Origin: Ignisphaera cupida
Lineage (GTDB): Archaea > Thermoproteota > Thermoprotei_A > Sulfolobales > Ignisphaeraceae
Assembly (NCBI RefSeq): GCF_030186535.1
Contig: NZ_JASNVW010000006.1
Location: 1-64,000 of the forward strand
Direction: 5' to 3'
DNA length: 64,000 nucleotides
A program made the translations under genes and the position numbers. The notes beneath the pieces are model-generated. The model ran no database searches. It was given only the letters and a program-made list of their open reading frames with translations, and was not told the DNA's origin. Shown in pieces: positions 35,512 through 43,643 of the stretch; positions within the stretch are counted from its first letter, which is position 1, and the number at the start of each line of letters is the position of its first letter.

Positions 35512-36950
35512 CTCAAAATTACTAAAATTATTTGCCAGATTCTCTCAAAAACATTTTTCCACTCAACAAATGTTTTAACTATGTTTTCTCTCCATATATA
35601 TTCATATAACTGAGAAATTAGGTAAATGTAAACATATGGTGTTAGTTGAACAGCATAGAAACTGTACTGAGTTCGTGAACCAGCAAGCCAAAGTATTATA
35701 TAGGCAAGAATAAAACCAGATAACAAGATCCAAGGCCTTTTGCTTATAGAATTAAACTTTCTGTAGGCTATTGTAAGTATGGCTAGGATAAAGCTTAGCA
35801 AATAAGCAGGAACAAAACCTTGAGCATAGATTGTTACACCATTCGAGTATATATATAAGGGAAATGAGTTTAAACCAAAGAACCAGTCCCAAGGTGCTGA
35901 TGCCACAGGACATTCACTTCCAACACATTTAATTCTGAGATGCCATGAAATAGCACCTAAAATGCTTTGATTAAGCCATGTATCAATACCTAGTCTAAAT
36001 ATTATTGGTATTGATACTAGCAGCTGAAAGAATATAAATGATAGCAATGCTAGTGTTAGAAGCTCAACAGATTTTGAGAATACCTCAACAAATTTCTTTC
36101 TACCTTCTCTAATAATGTTGCTTATGTATAAAAGTAATATTGGCAAGAAAGCTAAGAGAGCTGTAAATTTAAACGTTGAAGCAAATCCAAGAACAAGTAT
36201 AGAGGCTTTGTATTTTCCATAAATAGCTAAAAGAATAGCTAGGGCGGTGAAAGCAGCTACATATATATCTAATAGAGCAATAGATGCAAGATTTCTCGTC
36301 AAAGGGTCTACAGCTATTGCAGAAGCCATAATTAAGCTAAGCTCATTTGATCCCGTAATTTTCTTAGCTATGAGGAAAGAAATTATTACTGTTAAAGAGC
36401 CCATTATAATTGATGGAATACGCCAATAGAACGGTCTATCACCAAGCAGAATCATGGACAAGGCTATTATGTATTTAGCCATTGGCGGATGCTCTAAATT
36501 CATATATGTGTTTATTCCCTCAGTATCGCCAAGAATCCAGCCATAGACAACATCACTTGCATTAGTCATTTTTGCAAACAAATCTAATGCACTTAAATTA
36601 TTTGAATGTACATAAATTGCATTGATTTTATTAAATGATGTTGAAAGCACTGTTACACCATATTGTGAAGCTATTAATGACGCCTTAAAGGCATCATTCT
36701 TTGTAGAGTACACCAATGTTGCATTACAACAATGTATTTGTTTTGGCTGTAACCCAAATAATTTTCTTAAAATATTTCTGGCAGCATCAACATACCACAC
36801 CTCATCTGATACATACCCCTTCGCTCCTATGTAAAATTTCTTCATCTCCTCATTTTCAAGATCTAATGCTTGTACAGCAACTAGATATACATGAGTTGCA
36901 ATAATGATGATTAAAAGAACTATTGTAAAATAGTTATAATCTCTCTTCAA
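35508..36950 (-). CDS. PMT/GT39-type dolichyl-phosphate mannosyltransferase
   Basis: 480 aa, about ten membrane spans. The first span is followed by an outer loop with SDEVWYVDAAR (the catalytic DE of GT-C enzymes near residue 48). MNLEHPPMAKYIIALSMILLGDRPFYWR near 150 is the characteristic EHPP segment of protein O-mannosyltransferases. Transfers mannose or another hexose from a polyprenol phosphate to an outer-face acceptor. Heads a three-gene unit. An alternative is a general GT39 lipid or glycan transferase. Confidence 0.8.
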   Translation of the reverse strand: MKRDYNYFTIVLLIIIIATHVYLVAVQALDLENEEMKKFYIGAKGYVSDEVWYVDAARNILRKLFGLQPKQIHCCNATLVYSTKNDAFKASLIASQYGVTVLSTSFNKINAIYVHSNNLSALDLFAKMTNASDVVYGWILGDTEGINTYMNLEHPPMAKYIIALSMILLGDRPFYWRIPSIIMGSLTVIISFLIAKKITGSNELSLIMASAIAVDPLTRNLASIALLDIYVAAFTALAILLAIYGKYKASILVLGFASTFKFTALLAFLPILLLYISNIIREGRKKFVEVFSKSVELLTLALLSFIFFQLLVSIPIIFRLGIDTWLNQSILGAISWHLRIKCVGSECPVASAPWDWFFGLNSFPLYIYSNGVTIYAQGFVPAYLLSFILAILTIAYRKFNSISKRPWILLSGFILAYIILWLAGSRTQYSFYAVQLTPYVYIYLISQLYEYIWRENIVKTFVEWKNVFERIWQIILVILS

Positions 36951-37185
36951 TACAGATACCCATTATAACTACAAAGATACGTCTTTTTAAGGTTGAAATA
37001 AAAGTTTAAAATCTTTTATGTTGTGTCTATATTCAAATTACTAAGAGTTAGGGAATTTTCAAAAATTAGTTAGGAGTCTTCTTAAGAGCAGTTATGAAGT
37101 TTATGAACGTCTAAGGTGTTTTGCGCTGAATGTAGAGAAAAGAGTATGGAATCAATTATAAACAGATATGATGAAACAAAGGAGA

Positions 37186-37911
37186 TTAAAATTCTAGTTG
37201 TGCTAATCTTTTTACTGCCTTAAGCAACTGGGTTTCGTATGGCAATCCAACAAATACTACCCTCCCGTTTACAACAATTGTAGGAACTGTTGTTACAGCA
37301 TATTTGTCGGCTAAATCGGGATTTTCGTATGCTTCAACAACAATTGATCTTACTTTTCCTCCTCCATAGATTTTGCTGGCATATGCAAACATGTTTGAAA
37401 GTAGTACTGCATAGGGACAATAAGGACATGGTGGTGTGACAATAGTTTCAATAACTGCTCTGCCTTCCAAATTTGATAGTTCTTTAATTGTTGATTCTGA
37501 AAGTCCATGATCACCTGTGCTTATTCTGATTATTGTTTCAACAAATGCCTTAACTTCTTCACCTGCGGGCATACCAAGATATGTTATAGCGCCATCGAGA
37601 AGCATTATTGAAGGAATTCTATCAATGTTATGTCTCTTAAACATATCTCCATTGGTTTCTAAATCATATTTTTCAATTACTATAGCTTTTTCAGATCCCA
37701 TAGGCGGGCTTGCTTCCACTAATACATTTAACAACTTTTCTGTTTCTGAGCATGAGAAACATTCTCTTTTATTTCCTGATGTAAAGAATTTTACACGAAC
37801 CTGTGCTCTCATGTCTTTTAATGTTTCCTTCAACACCTCTACATCGCTATCTGTTACATCAAATTTAAACATCTCTTCTATATATGGCGGTAACACATAT
37901 TCTGATGGCAT
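37186..37911 (-). CDS. pdo: Protein disulfide oxidoreductase (PDO)
   Basis: 241 aa from ATG 37911 (AAGGTAG five bases upstream; an in-frame start nine codons earlier is weaker). Two thioredoxin folds in tandem: N unit with CFSC near 52-55 and C unit with CPYC near 163-166, the latter being the more active centre in the family; VPT cis-proline loops are visible. PDO makes intracellular disulfides in hyperthermophiles, which fits the many paired-cysteine proteins predicted in this window. Confidence 0.92.
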   Translation of the reverse strand: MPSEYVLPPYIEEMFKFDVTDSDVEVLKETLKDMRAQVRVKFFTSGNKRECFSCSETEKLLNVLVEASPPMGSEKAIVIEKYDLETNGDMFKRHNIDRIPSIMLLDGAITYLGMPAGEEVKAFVETIIRISTGDHGLSESTIKELSNLEGRAVIETIVTPPCPYCPYAVLLSNMFAYASKIYGGGKVRSIVVEAYENPDLADKYAVTTVPTIVVNGRVVFVGLPYETQLLKAVKRLAQLEF

Positions 37912-37990
37912 TTTTACTACCTTCGTATTTCTTATCAAAACTTTTTATTATTCAGCATCATTTAAAAAGATTTCTCATGTGAAAATCGTG

Positions 37991-38812
37991 CTATGTGTAA
38001 TAGTCTCTATTTATGTATCTCTGAACTATTAGCTTCATTTTCTCAATGTCATTGCGTATTTTCTCAACTTTTAATTCTTCTATTCTCTTTTCATTTGATT
38101 CTAACACAAACTCTAATAGTTTAGATGGGAATGCCTTATGTAATATTCTTGTGTTTGGTATGAGGCAATGCCCCCCTATGTAGTCTGGGTAGTATAGAGG
38201 TCTGTCATGCAAAACTTCATGAACCTCAGCAATAAACTCCATAATAGTCTCCATATCAGCATTAAATCTCGTTGCAATTCTATGTATCTCCTGCCAAGAA
38301 GCTATCATTATAGCTCTATATGTAGTTTCCCACAACTTTGCCAACTCTAATGTTTCTGGATCTCCTACATACTCCCTTACTTTGAAACCTGCTAAAATGA
38401 GATGTAAAACAAATACTGAAAGCTCATTACCTGGAATACTTGCAATCCATTTAGTCCAAAAATATAGATGCTTAACAATATTTGGATGCTTACCTCTAAC
38501 TGGTGAGAATGCTGTTGGAATAGATACTTGCTTATAAACTTCTCTCGTTGTTCCTGGAGCAACAGTAGAGTGAATTATTATGTATCTTGGTTTAAACATA
38601 TTAGCATACTGCTTAACTATGTCAACAAATTTTGATGTATATGGTATAGCTATGTGCATGAAATCAATGCTTTGCGGTATTTCCTCTAGCTTATTAACAG
38701 TTTTAGCAGTGTCAATGTCAAATCCATAAACCTCAAACTTACCGCTTTGACTAAGCACTTTATAAATAGCATTTCCAACTTCGCCAAGACCAATAACTAC
38801 TGTTTTATCCAC
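37991..38812 (-). CDS. NAD(P)-binding dehydrogenase of the 6PGDH/UDP-sugar dehydrogenase type
   Basis: 273 aa. Rossmann start VVIGLGEVGNAIYKVL at 5-20, IHSTVAPGTTREV near 83, and GHCLIPNTRIL near 215, the Gly-His-Cys-containing segment recalling UDP-glucose/GDP-mannose dehydrogenases. At 273 aa it lacks the C-terminal UDP-binding domain of those enzymes, so substrate is unknown. The last residues overlap nothing; a 50-bp gap separates it from PDO. Confidence 0.7.
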   Translation of the reverse strand: MDKTVVIGLGEVGNAIYKVLSQSGKFEVYGFDIDTAKTVNKLEEIPQSIDFMHIAIPYTSKFVDIVKQYANMFKPRYIIIHSTVAPGTTREVYKQVSIPTAFSPVRGKHPNIVKHLYFWTKWIASIPGNELSVFVLHLILAGFKVREYVGDPETLELAKLWETTYRAIMIASWQEIHRIATRFNADMETIMEFIAEVHEVLHDRPLYYPDYIGGHCLIPNTRILHKAFPSKLLEFVLESNEKRIEELKVEKIRNDIEKMKLIVQRYINRDYYT

Positions 38813-38870
38813 TTATTATCACCATGAAAAAGACAATACATATCCTCAGTTTAAAAATCAATATAATTTT

Positions 38871-38930
38871 GTCATCAGTGCCGGAATCAATTCATCATTT
38901 TGCTCAGTCTAGGACGCCAACATCATATTA
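38871..38930 (-). ncRNA. C/D box sRNA (minus strand)
   Basis: On the minus strand: C ATGATGT (38920-38926), 12-nt guide, D' CTGA (38904-38907), C' ATGATGA (38892-38898), 13-nt guide, D CTGA (38875-38878). All boxes are strong. About 50 bases downstream of a second C/D sRNA on the same strand; both may come from one precursor. Targets not assigned. Confidence 0.85.
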
Positions 38931-38980
38931 ATAAGGATGTGAATTCGCTATGTAAAAATACAAGATATGTTCAAAAATAA

Positions 38981-39035
38981 TATTCAGAGTAGCTCAGCCA
39001 CATCACATTATCAGCGCCTTTACCTTCATCACAGT
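38981..39035 (-). ncRNA. C/D box sRNA with D guide matching tRNA D-arm
   Basis: On the minus strand: C GTGATGA (39026-39032), 11-nt guide, D' CTGA (39011-39014), C' GTGATGT (39000-39006), 12-nt guide GGCTGAGCTACT, D CTGA (38984-38987). Eleven contiguous nt of the D guide are complementary to GTAGCTCAGCC in the tRNA-Met and tRNA-Thr genes of this window; the D-box-plus-five rule points to G10. It begins 12 bases after the decarboxylase stop and could be processed from that transcript. Confidence 0.88.
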
Positions 39036-39046
39036 TTTAGCTAGGT

Positions 39047-39445
39047 CTATGTTCTTATAGCTTCAAAGCTACTTCTATCTGCATAGTTAACTGTATAGTA
39101 TTTAGGCTTTAAATTCGCAACTATATATTCAAATGCTTTCCAAGGATCACTCTTCTCTCCACATGTATAAACATCTACTGTTGCATATCTATATTCAATC
39201 CATGTGTGAACTGCTATATGGCTTTCAAGAACAAGTGCTATTACAGATACCCCACCTTTTTTTCCACCAAAACTCCAACTTTTAACTTCATATAACGTCA
39301 TATTAGCCAATTTAGATGCTTCTATAACCATTTGCTTTAGTTTTTCTTCGTCTTTAGCAATTTCTATATCGACTTCATATAGATTTCCATACACATGTTT
39401 GCCTATGATTCTATCCATAACATTTGTATTACTACTTTGATCCAT
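39047..39445 (-). CDS. Pyruvoyl-dependent arginine/AdoMet decarboxylase proenzyme
   Basis: 132 aa. Self-cleaves between Glu74 and Ser75 ([10 protein letters not shown]) to create the pyruvoyl cofactor. [26 protein letters not shown] and ATVDVYTCG match the AdoMetDC fold. In crenarchaea one paralogue became arginine decarboxylase; the [13 protein letters not shown] segment makes me favour that one, but AdoMet decarboxylase is possible. Either way it feeds polyamine synthesis. A TATA-like TTTATAAG lies about 40-47 bases before the ATG. Confidence 0.82.
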   Translation of the reverse strand: MDQSSNTNVMDRIIGKHVYGNLYEVDIEIAKDEEKLKQMVIEASKLANMTLYEVKSWSFGGKKGGVSVIALVLESHIAVHTWIEYRYATVDVYTCGEKSDPWKAFEYIVANLKPKYYTVNYADRSSFEAIRT

Positions 39446-39570
39446 TTTTGTTTGTCGCCTAGTGACAGGCTAACGTGTAGTAACTGGTTTATAAGCTCTA
39501 TGCTAAATATTAAAACAAACTTTTTAGCTATGCATTCATTTGGTTAACACTTTACATTTCTTTAATATTA

Positions 39571-40203
39571 CTAGGATGTTTTCTTGCTTGGGCATAGCGT
39601 TGAAAATGGACAATATGAGCACTCCCAACTATATCGAGGAGCAGGGCTCTTAGCTATAATGCTTCTAATTAGATCTGATACTTCACCATCAGAAACCGGT
39701 TCCTCAACTACGTATTCAGCTACTCTATTTTGTGTTATATAAAGTAGAATAGCTTTTTTCAATCCAGTTAACCATAGATAAAGCCTTGTTTGTAGAATGT
39801 GATGTTGGTGTGGAATATTTAAATCTGATTTACTCGATTTAATTTCTATTAACCAGTCGCCAATTATTGCATCTACACGTCCCTTTACAATATATGTAGT
39901 TCCATCAACAACTATCTCCTTTTCATACTCTTTCTCTAACTCAACATTGTTACTACCTAGAAGATTGCTTAACAATTTTCCAACACCTAGATGAATCAAT
40001 TCACCAAAGATTGTAACAGGATCAAATGCATTAGCAATTACTATTTCCTTGTACTTCTTTTGATAATGATACTTTAGTGGACAATAGATTAAATCTGTAA
40101 CATAAATTTCATTCTCAAGTTTTTCTTCTAATCTTTTTCTCGATTCCTCTACACGCCAATTATAAATCAAGTTGATGATATCAAAACTCAAAGTTTTAGA
40201 CAT
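39571..40203 (-). CDS. Cas4-like PD-(D/E)XK exonuclease, no CRISPR nearby
   Basis: 210 aa. RecB-family motifs: GELIHLGVG with His71, VKGRVDAIIGDWLIEIKSSK with Asp111, Glu120 and Lys122, QTRLYLW. Cysteines at 41 and in CSYCPFSTLC near the C-terminus can hold an iron-sulfur cluster as in Cas4. No repeat array or other cas gene is in the window, so it is a solo Cas4-like nuclease; role in repair or recombination is possible. Its neighbours are a C/D sRNA, a winged-helix gene and a RuvB-like ATPase. Confidence 0.82.
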   Translation of the reverse strand: MSKTLSFDIINLIYNWRVEESRKRLEEKLENEIYVTDLIYCPLKYHYQKKYKEIVIANAFDPVTIFGELIHLGVGKLLSNLLGSNNVELEKEYEKEIVVDGTTYIVKGRVDAIIGDWLIEIKSSKSDLNIPHQHHILQTRLYLWLTGLKKAILLYITQNRVAEYVVEEPVSDGEVSDLIRSIIAKSPAPRYSWECSYCPFSTLCPSKKTS

Positions 40204-40248
40204 GTGTTCCTCTCCCTAGTATTTTCAGCCTGTTTAACAAATGTATAC

Positions 40249-40307
40249 TTATCAGTAACACGGGTTTTCATCAAAATTGTCAGGTACAGCCGTGATCATC
40301 ATCTATA
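40249..40307 (-). ncRNA. C/D box sRNA (minus strand)
   Basis: On the minus strand: C ATGATGA (40296-40302), 12-nt guide, D' CTGA (40280-40283), C' TTGATGA (40268-40274), 12-nt guide, D CTGA (40252-40255). Both guides have the canonical 12 nt. It fills the gap between the winged-helix gene (stop 40314) and the Cas4-like gene, and may be processed from their transcript. Targets not assigned. Confidence 0.88.
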
Positions 40308-40313
40308 GCTGGA

Positions 40314-40580
40314 TTATCTTTTAACTCTCTTATATATTCTGATTAAAACTTTAGCAGCTAGTGTAAGTTTGTATTTACCACTTTTGGTTCTTCTAATAAA
40401 ACCCTCTCTCCGCAGCTTCCTTAATATTGATCGAACTCTTTCTTTTTCAATGCCCCAGACTTTTGCTAAGTCATCAGCTGAGTACAGCTCCACCTCATTT
40501 TCTTCTAATGGCTGAACATATTTCATAAACTCTAAAAATCTTTGTATTAAATCTTGTTGTTGTGTTTTACTATCTGCCAT
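40314..40580 (-). CDS. Small winged-helix DNA-binding protein
   Basis: 88 aa. After a polar start comes a winged helix: YSADDLAKVWGIEKERVRSILRKLRREGFI with wing RRTKSGKYKLT, and a basic C-terminal helix. It lies 9 bases after the RuvB-like gene on the same strand, so it is cotranscribed. Family not recognised; possible regulator or DNA-binding partner of the ATPase. Confidence 0.75.
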   Translation of the reverse strand: MADSKTQQQDLIQRFLEFMKYVQPLEENEVELYSADDLAKVWGIEKERVRSILRKLRREGFIRRTKSGKYKLTLAAKVLIRIYKRVKR

Positions 40581-40589
40581 ATATATACA

Positions 40590-41966
40590 CTACTTTAGGA
40601 ATTTATCTTCCCATTTCCTTGCGAGTTCAACACTTTGTGAAACATCTATGAATAATTTACTTGCCTCCTCAACATCTTCTTTTCTTATTTCATCTCTTCC
40701 TTTTTTCTCAGCAATAATTCTTGCTGGCTGCATTAATTGAATTGCATATCTCAGACTTCTTTCACTTGCAATTTTAACTAAAAGTTCTAAAGCATCTTTA
40801 GAAAGCTTTACCTCTTCCTCATCGGCTCTAATCAGTATTATTTCCCTCATTTCATCTGTTGTATACGGTCTTACAGTTATAATTAGAAGCCTATCGAGAA
40901 GATCTAGTGGTACACCATGAGGACCTTCAAGCTCTGTGCCACGTATCTTCGTTATACCCCTGTTTGTAGCCATTATAAGTATTGGTGAGAACTCACTCTC
41001 CATTACTCTACTTAAGAAGCTAAACGCCTCTATATCAAGCATATGAACATCATCTATAAACAGAACTCCTGGAACAAGAGTAACCTTCCCTTCACTTAAT
41101 GCCTTCTTAACTGATTCGTCAACAGCTCTTCTAATCTCTGGATCTATTTCTTTTTCTTCCGTACCTACACCAATTAATGATATTACCGCCCTTTTCTGAG
41201 CTGCATATGCTTCATCTAAATCGTGAAGCGTAACTGTTCTTACAATCTCTTTCTCCTTGAATATTTTACCTTTTGGCATTTCCTCTAAAACCCTCGTTGT
41301 TTCAACATCATAGTATTTTGCTTTTTCAACACCCTTCACTCTTCCAAGTTTGAAAACCTCACCAGAATCAGCATCTATGCTTATCAAATCACCTCTTCTC
41401 ACACCTAATTGAGCAAGCTGTGTCGCAATAGCTTGATCAACTTCAAGTGTTTTCTCTTCATCTTTTGTAGCAAGAGTTATTCTTGCACCTCTAGGCACCT
41501 TTACATACGGATTGAATGGGTGTGAAGCCAATGCAAATTTTATTTCTTTTACAACACCTTCATAAACTCTTCTAAATTCTCTTATCCTAATTCCAATAGC
41601 TCTTCTAACAGCTCTCATCAAAATTTCTGTCTTCTTAATCTCACTAGAGTAAAGCTCTGCTCCATTTATCATTACAAATGGAGTGTCTTCACCAAGTTCT
41701 CTTGCTATTGCTATTGCTAATGCTGTTTTTCCAGAACCTGGTGGACCAACAAATAATATTCCTCTTCCAGCAAGCTTACCTTCTTTAATCATTTTAACAA
41801 CAACGCCAGCAGCTTTTCTAGCCTCTAGTTGTCCAACAAGACCATCAGCTATGAATAAAGGCTCTCCTTTTTCGTCTAAACCTAAGCCTCTTATATGACT
41901 GTGAGCACTTATTCTTTTTAGCATCTCTCTTTTGGATTCCTCCTTAACTTCTCTGATCATACTCAA
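40590..41966 (-). CDS. RuvB-like AAA+ ATPase (TIP49 / RuvBL family)
   Basis: 458 aa from TTG 41966 with GGTGA six bases upstream. Starts with the family's AHSHIRGLGLDEKGEP; Walker A GPPGSGKTAL near 78, the OB-like insertion domain II at about 125-290, Walker B LFIDDVHMLD near 306, and sensor-1 ATNRG near 336. Pontin/Reptin-type hexameric ATPase with chromatin, snoRNP and repair roles in eukaryotes; archaeal role poorly known. The close C/D sRNA gene is of interest because eukaryotic RuvBL assembles box C/D RNPs. Confidence 0.92.
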   Translation of the reverse strand: MSMIREVKEESKREMLKRISAHSHIRGLGLDEKGEPLFIADGLVGQLEARKAAGVVVKMIKEGKLAGRGILFVGPPGSGKTALAIAIARELGEDTPFVMINGAELYSSEIKKTEILMRAVRRAIGIRIREFRRVYEGVVKEIKFALASHPFNPYVKVPRGARITLATKDEEKTLEVDQAIATQLAQLGVRRGDLISIDADSGEVFKLGRVKGVEKAKYYDVETTRVLEEMPKGKIFKEKEIVRTVTLHDLDEAYAAQKRAVISLIGVGTEEKEIDPEIRRAVDESVKKALSEGKVTLVPGVLFIDDVHMLDIEAFSFLSRVMESEFSPILIMATNRGITKIRGTELEGPHGVPLDLLDRLLIITVRPYTTDEMREIILIRADEEEVKLSKDALELLVKIASERSLRYAIQLMQPARIIAEKKGRDEIRKEDVEEASKLFIDVSQSVELARKWEDKFLK

Positions 41967-42274
41967 GAAAGTTCACCTATATTCTTTGTTTAATAATTAC
42001 ACGCTTATAACCTTTTATTTCTAACCCCCTCTATCTTAAAAGACTAGATTTCTCGAATTTCTCAAAGTAGATTATTTATTTCAACATTCTCTACGTATGT
42101 ATATCTAACCATTGTGATTGTTAAAGATTCAGTAATTCCCTTTAATTTTTAGCTTTGCTTTCTTATTCAAAGTCAATTCCTGATAACATTTTCCTGAATC
42201 AAAAACTTCATTATTAAAAGAAAATTTTATCTATTCATTTTCATTTAAAACAACTCCCAGCATATAAATGAAGT
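41967..42274. other. Intergenic region, no gene seen
   Basis: 308 AT-rich bases between the RuvB-like start and the stop of the next minus-strand gene. A TATA-like TTATAAG (minus strand, about 42004) suits the RuvB-like promoter. No C/D box pair, tRNA or credible frame was found. Confidence 0.5.
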
Positions 42275-43153
42275 CTAAATCTTTGGATATAGACATAACT
42301 TGACCACGACTTTAGTTAATGGTTCTAAAGCCACTCTAACAACGTTATGTTTATAATCGTATTCAACATCATCTAAATACACCTTAGTCACTCGGCTACT
42401 ATAAACTCTAATAATAGTGTTGATAGCATTACTAGTTATGTTCAGAGAGAGCATCTCTATGCATTTATCATTAAAATTTTGTGGAATCACAATAGAATAT
42501 GGATCAAGAACTTCCACAAGAGGTGAGTATTGCAGTTTGCTAAGTGATAGTTGTGAGTTGAATATGTGTTTCTCTACGAGAATTCTTCTAATGCTGTGAA
42601 TTAATGGTTCTTTAGATATGTAAAAGCAATTTTCATAATATTCTAAAATCATGTGATGAAAACTTAAATATTTTATTCTAGCAGGTTCCATAAATGCTAA
42701 AGTCAAACTTGATTTAGCAAATGTTTCAAGGTTAACTGCTAAGACTGAGGGTATTTCATTTTTCTCTATTTTGCTAATGTTAAGCATTTCTAATGGACTA
42801 TCCTTGATTATATGAACATTTTCAATACAATTTTTTGAATATATACTTACATAATTATTGGCTGTGCATGCTTTGCAAACATCATCTATGCATGAAACAC
42901 TGCCTTTTCCAGGGGTTATAAACCAAAAGCCATTATATTTAAAATTATTCAAGAAGTATTTTGTTGTCCTTTCATTAGTAGAGAAACATATTGATAATCC
43001 TAAGCAAATTAAAGGTTTTTCACCTAATACGATTTTGCATGTATATGGAAAAGGGTTAATGATATCATTGCCTTGCTCAGTTGAAAACCCAGCATTCTTC
43101 AAATAGTTTTGAAAAAGATATATCAAGCGGTCCGTACGCGATAATATCTTCAT
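42275..43153 (-). CDS. Hypothetical protein, beta-rich
   Basis: 292 aa from ATG 43153 (a TTG at 43171 adds six residues). No family recognised. The first 20 residues form an amphipathic helix; the rest is beta-rich with a Cys cluster CIDDVCKAC near residue 99 and a C-terminal beta-sandwich-like end (VYLDDVEYDYKHNVVRVALEP). No membrane segment. Base use is like the neighbours. A C/D sRNA lies directly upstream. No operon partner. Confidence 0.5.
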   Translation of the reverse strand: MKILSRTDRLIYLFQNYLKNAGFSTEQGNDIINPFPYTCKIVLGEKPLICLGLSICFSTNERTTKYFLNNFKYNGFWFITPGKGSVSCIDDVCKACTANNYVSIYSKNCIENVHIIKDSPLEMLNISKIEKNEIPSVLAVNLETFAKSSLTLAFMEPARIKYLSFHHMILEYYENCFYISKEPLIHSIRRILVEKHIFNSQLSLSKLQYSPLVEVLDPYSIVIPQNFNDKCIEMLSLNITSNAINTIIRVYSSRVTKVYLDDVEYDYKHNVVRVALEPLTKVVVKLCLYPKI

Positions 43154-43183
43154 TAAGTCTGTAGGGGGCAAGTTTCTTCATCC

Positions 43184-43246
43184 CTTATCAGAGGCTACCA
43201 AATTCCTCACATTAATTTCTCGGTTACGGCCAAGATCATCATCTGC
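43184..43246 (-). ncRNA. C/D box sRNA (minus strand)
   Basis: On the minus strand: C ATGATGA (43236-43242), 12-nt guide, D' CCGA (43220-43223, variant), C' GTGAGGA (43204-43210, one mismatch), 12-nt guide, D CTGA (43188-43191). Both guides have the standard length. It ends just before the possible TTG start of the downstream hypothetical gene. Targets not assigned. Confidence 0.78.
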
Positions 43247-43323
43247 CACATGCACAGTCTCTATAACGAGATATGTCATGAAATCTTTTCCAATATTTAG
43301 CTTTAGCAACATAACTATATTCC

Positions 43324-43542
43324 TTACATATTTAAAAGTCTTCGTGAAATCATGTAAAGCCCATATATAATGAAAAGTCCCATGAATATTAATATTGATA
43401 GTGAAAGTCCATCGCCCAAGGCATTTCTTAGAATAGTTATTAAACTTAGGGTTAGCAATATGATTAAATCTATTAAGACAATGAATGCTGTTGAATATAT
43501 CACTATCTTTGTAATTTCTTTAGCATTGCTACATTTTTGCAA
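43324..43542 (-). CDS. Small membrane protein, two predicted spans
   Basis: 72 aa from TTG 43542; GGAGGG lies ten bases upstream, a strong ribosome site. Two hydrophobic segments at about 12-36 and 46-66, basic ends (KEITK, SRRLLNM). Function unknown. The opposite strand also has a short open frame (43370-43573), but the ribosome site and hydrophobic pattern favour this one. Confidence 0.55.
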   Translation of the reverse strand: MQKCSNAKEITKIVIYSTAFIVLIDLIILLTLSLITILRNALGDGLSLSILIFMGLFIIYGLYMISRRLLNM

Positions 43543-43643
43543 TGTTGCTTATCCCTCCTTTACAACCTTTTAGTTAGCTTGAAAAAATTTAAAATTACTT
43601 CATTAATATATTAGGCTTTTGTAAGATTACAGGTAATTTAAAT

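Noticed and set aside
39571-40203. CRISPR-Cas system suggested by the Cas4-like gene
   Set aside because: No repeat array and no cas1, cas2 or effector gene anywhere in the window; Cas4-like nucleases also occur alone in archaea.
43370-43573. 67-codon + strand frame
   Set aside because: Opposite to a small membrane protein with a strong GGAGGG ribosome site and clear membrane spans, which is the better candidate.
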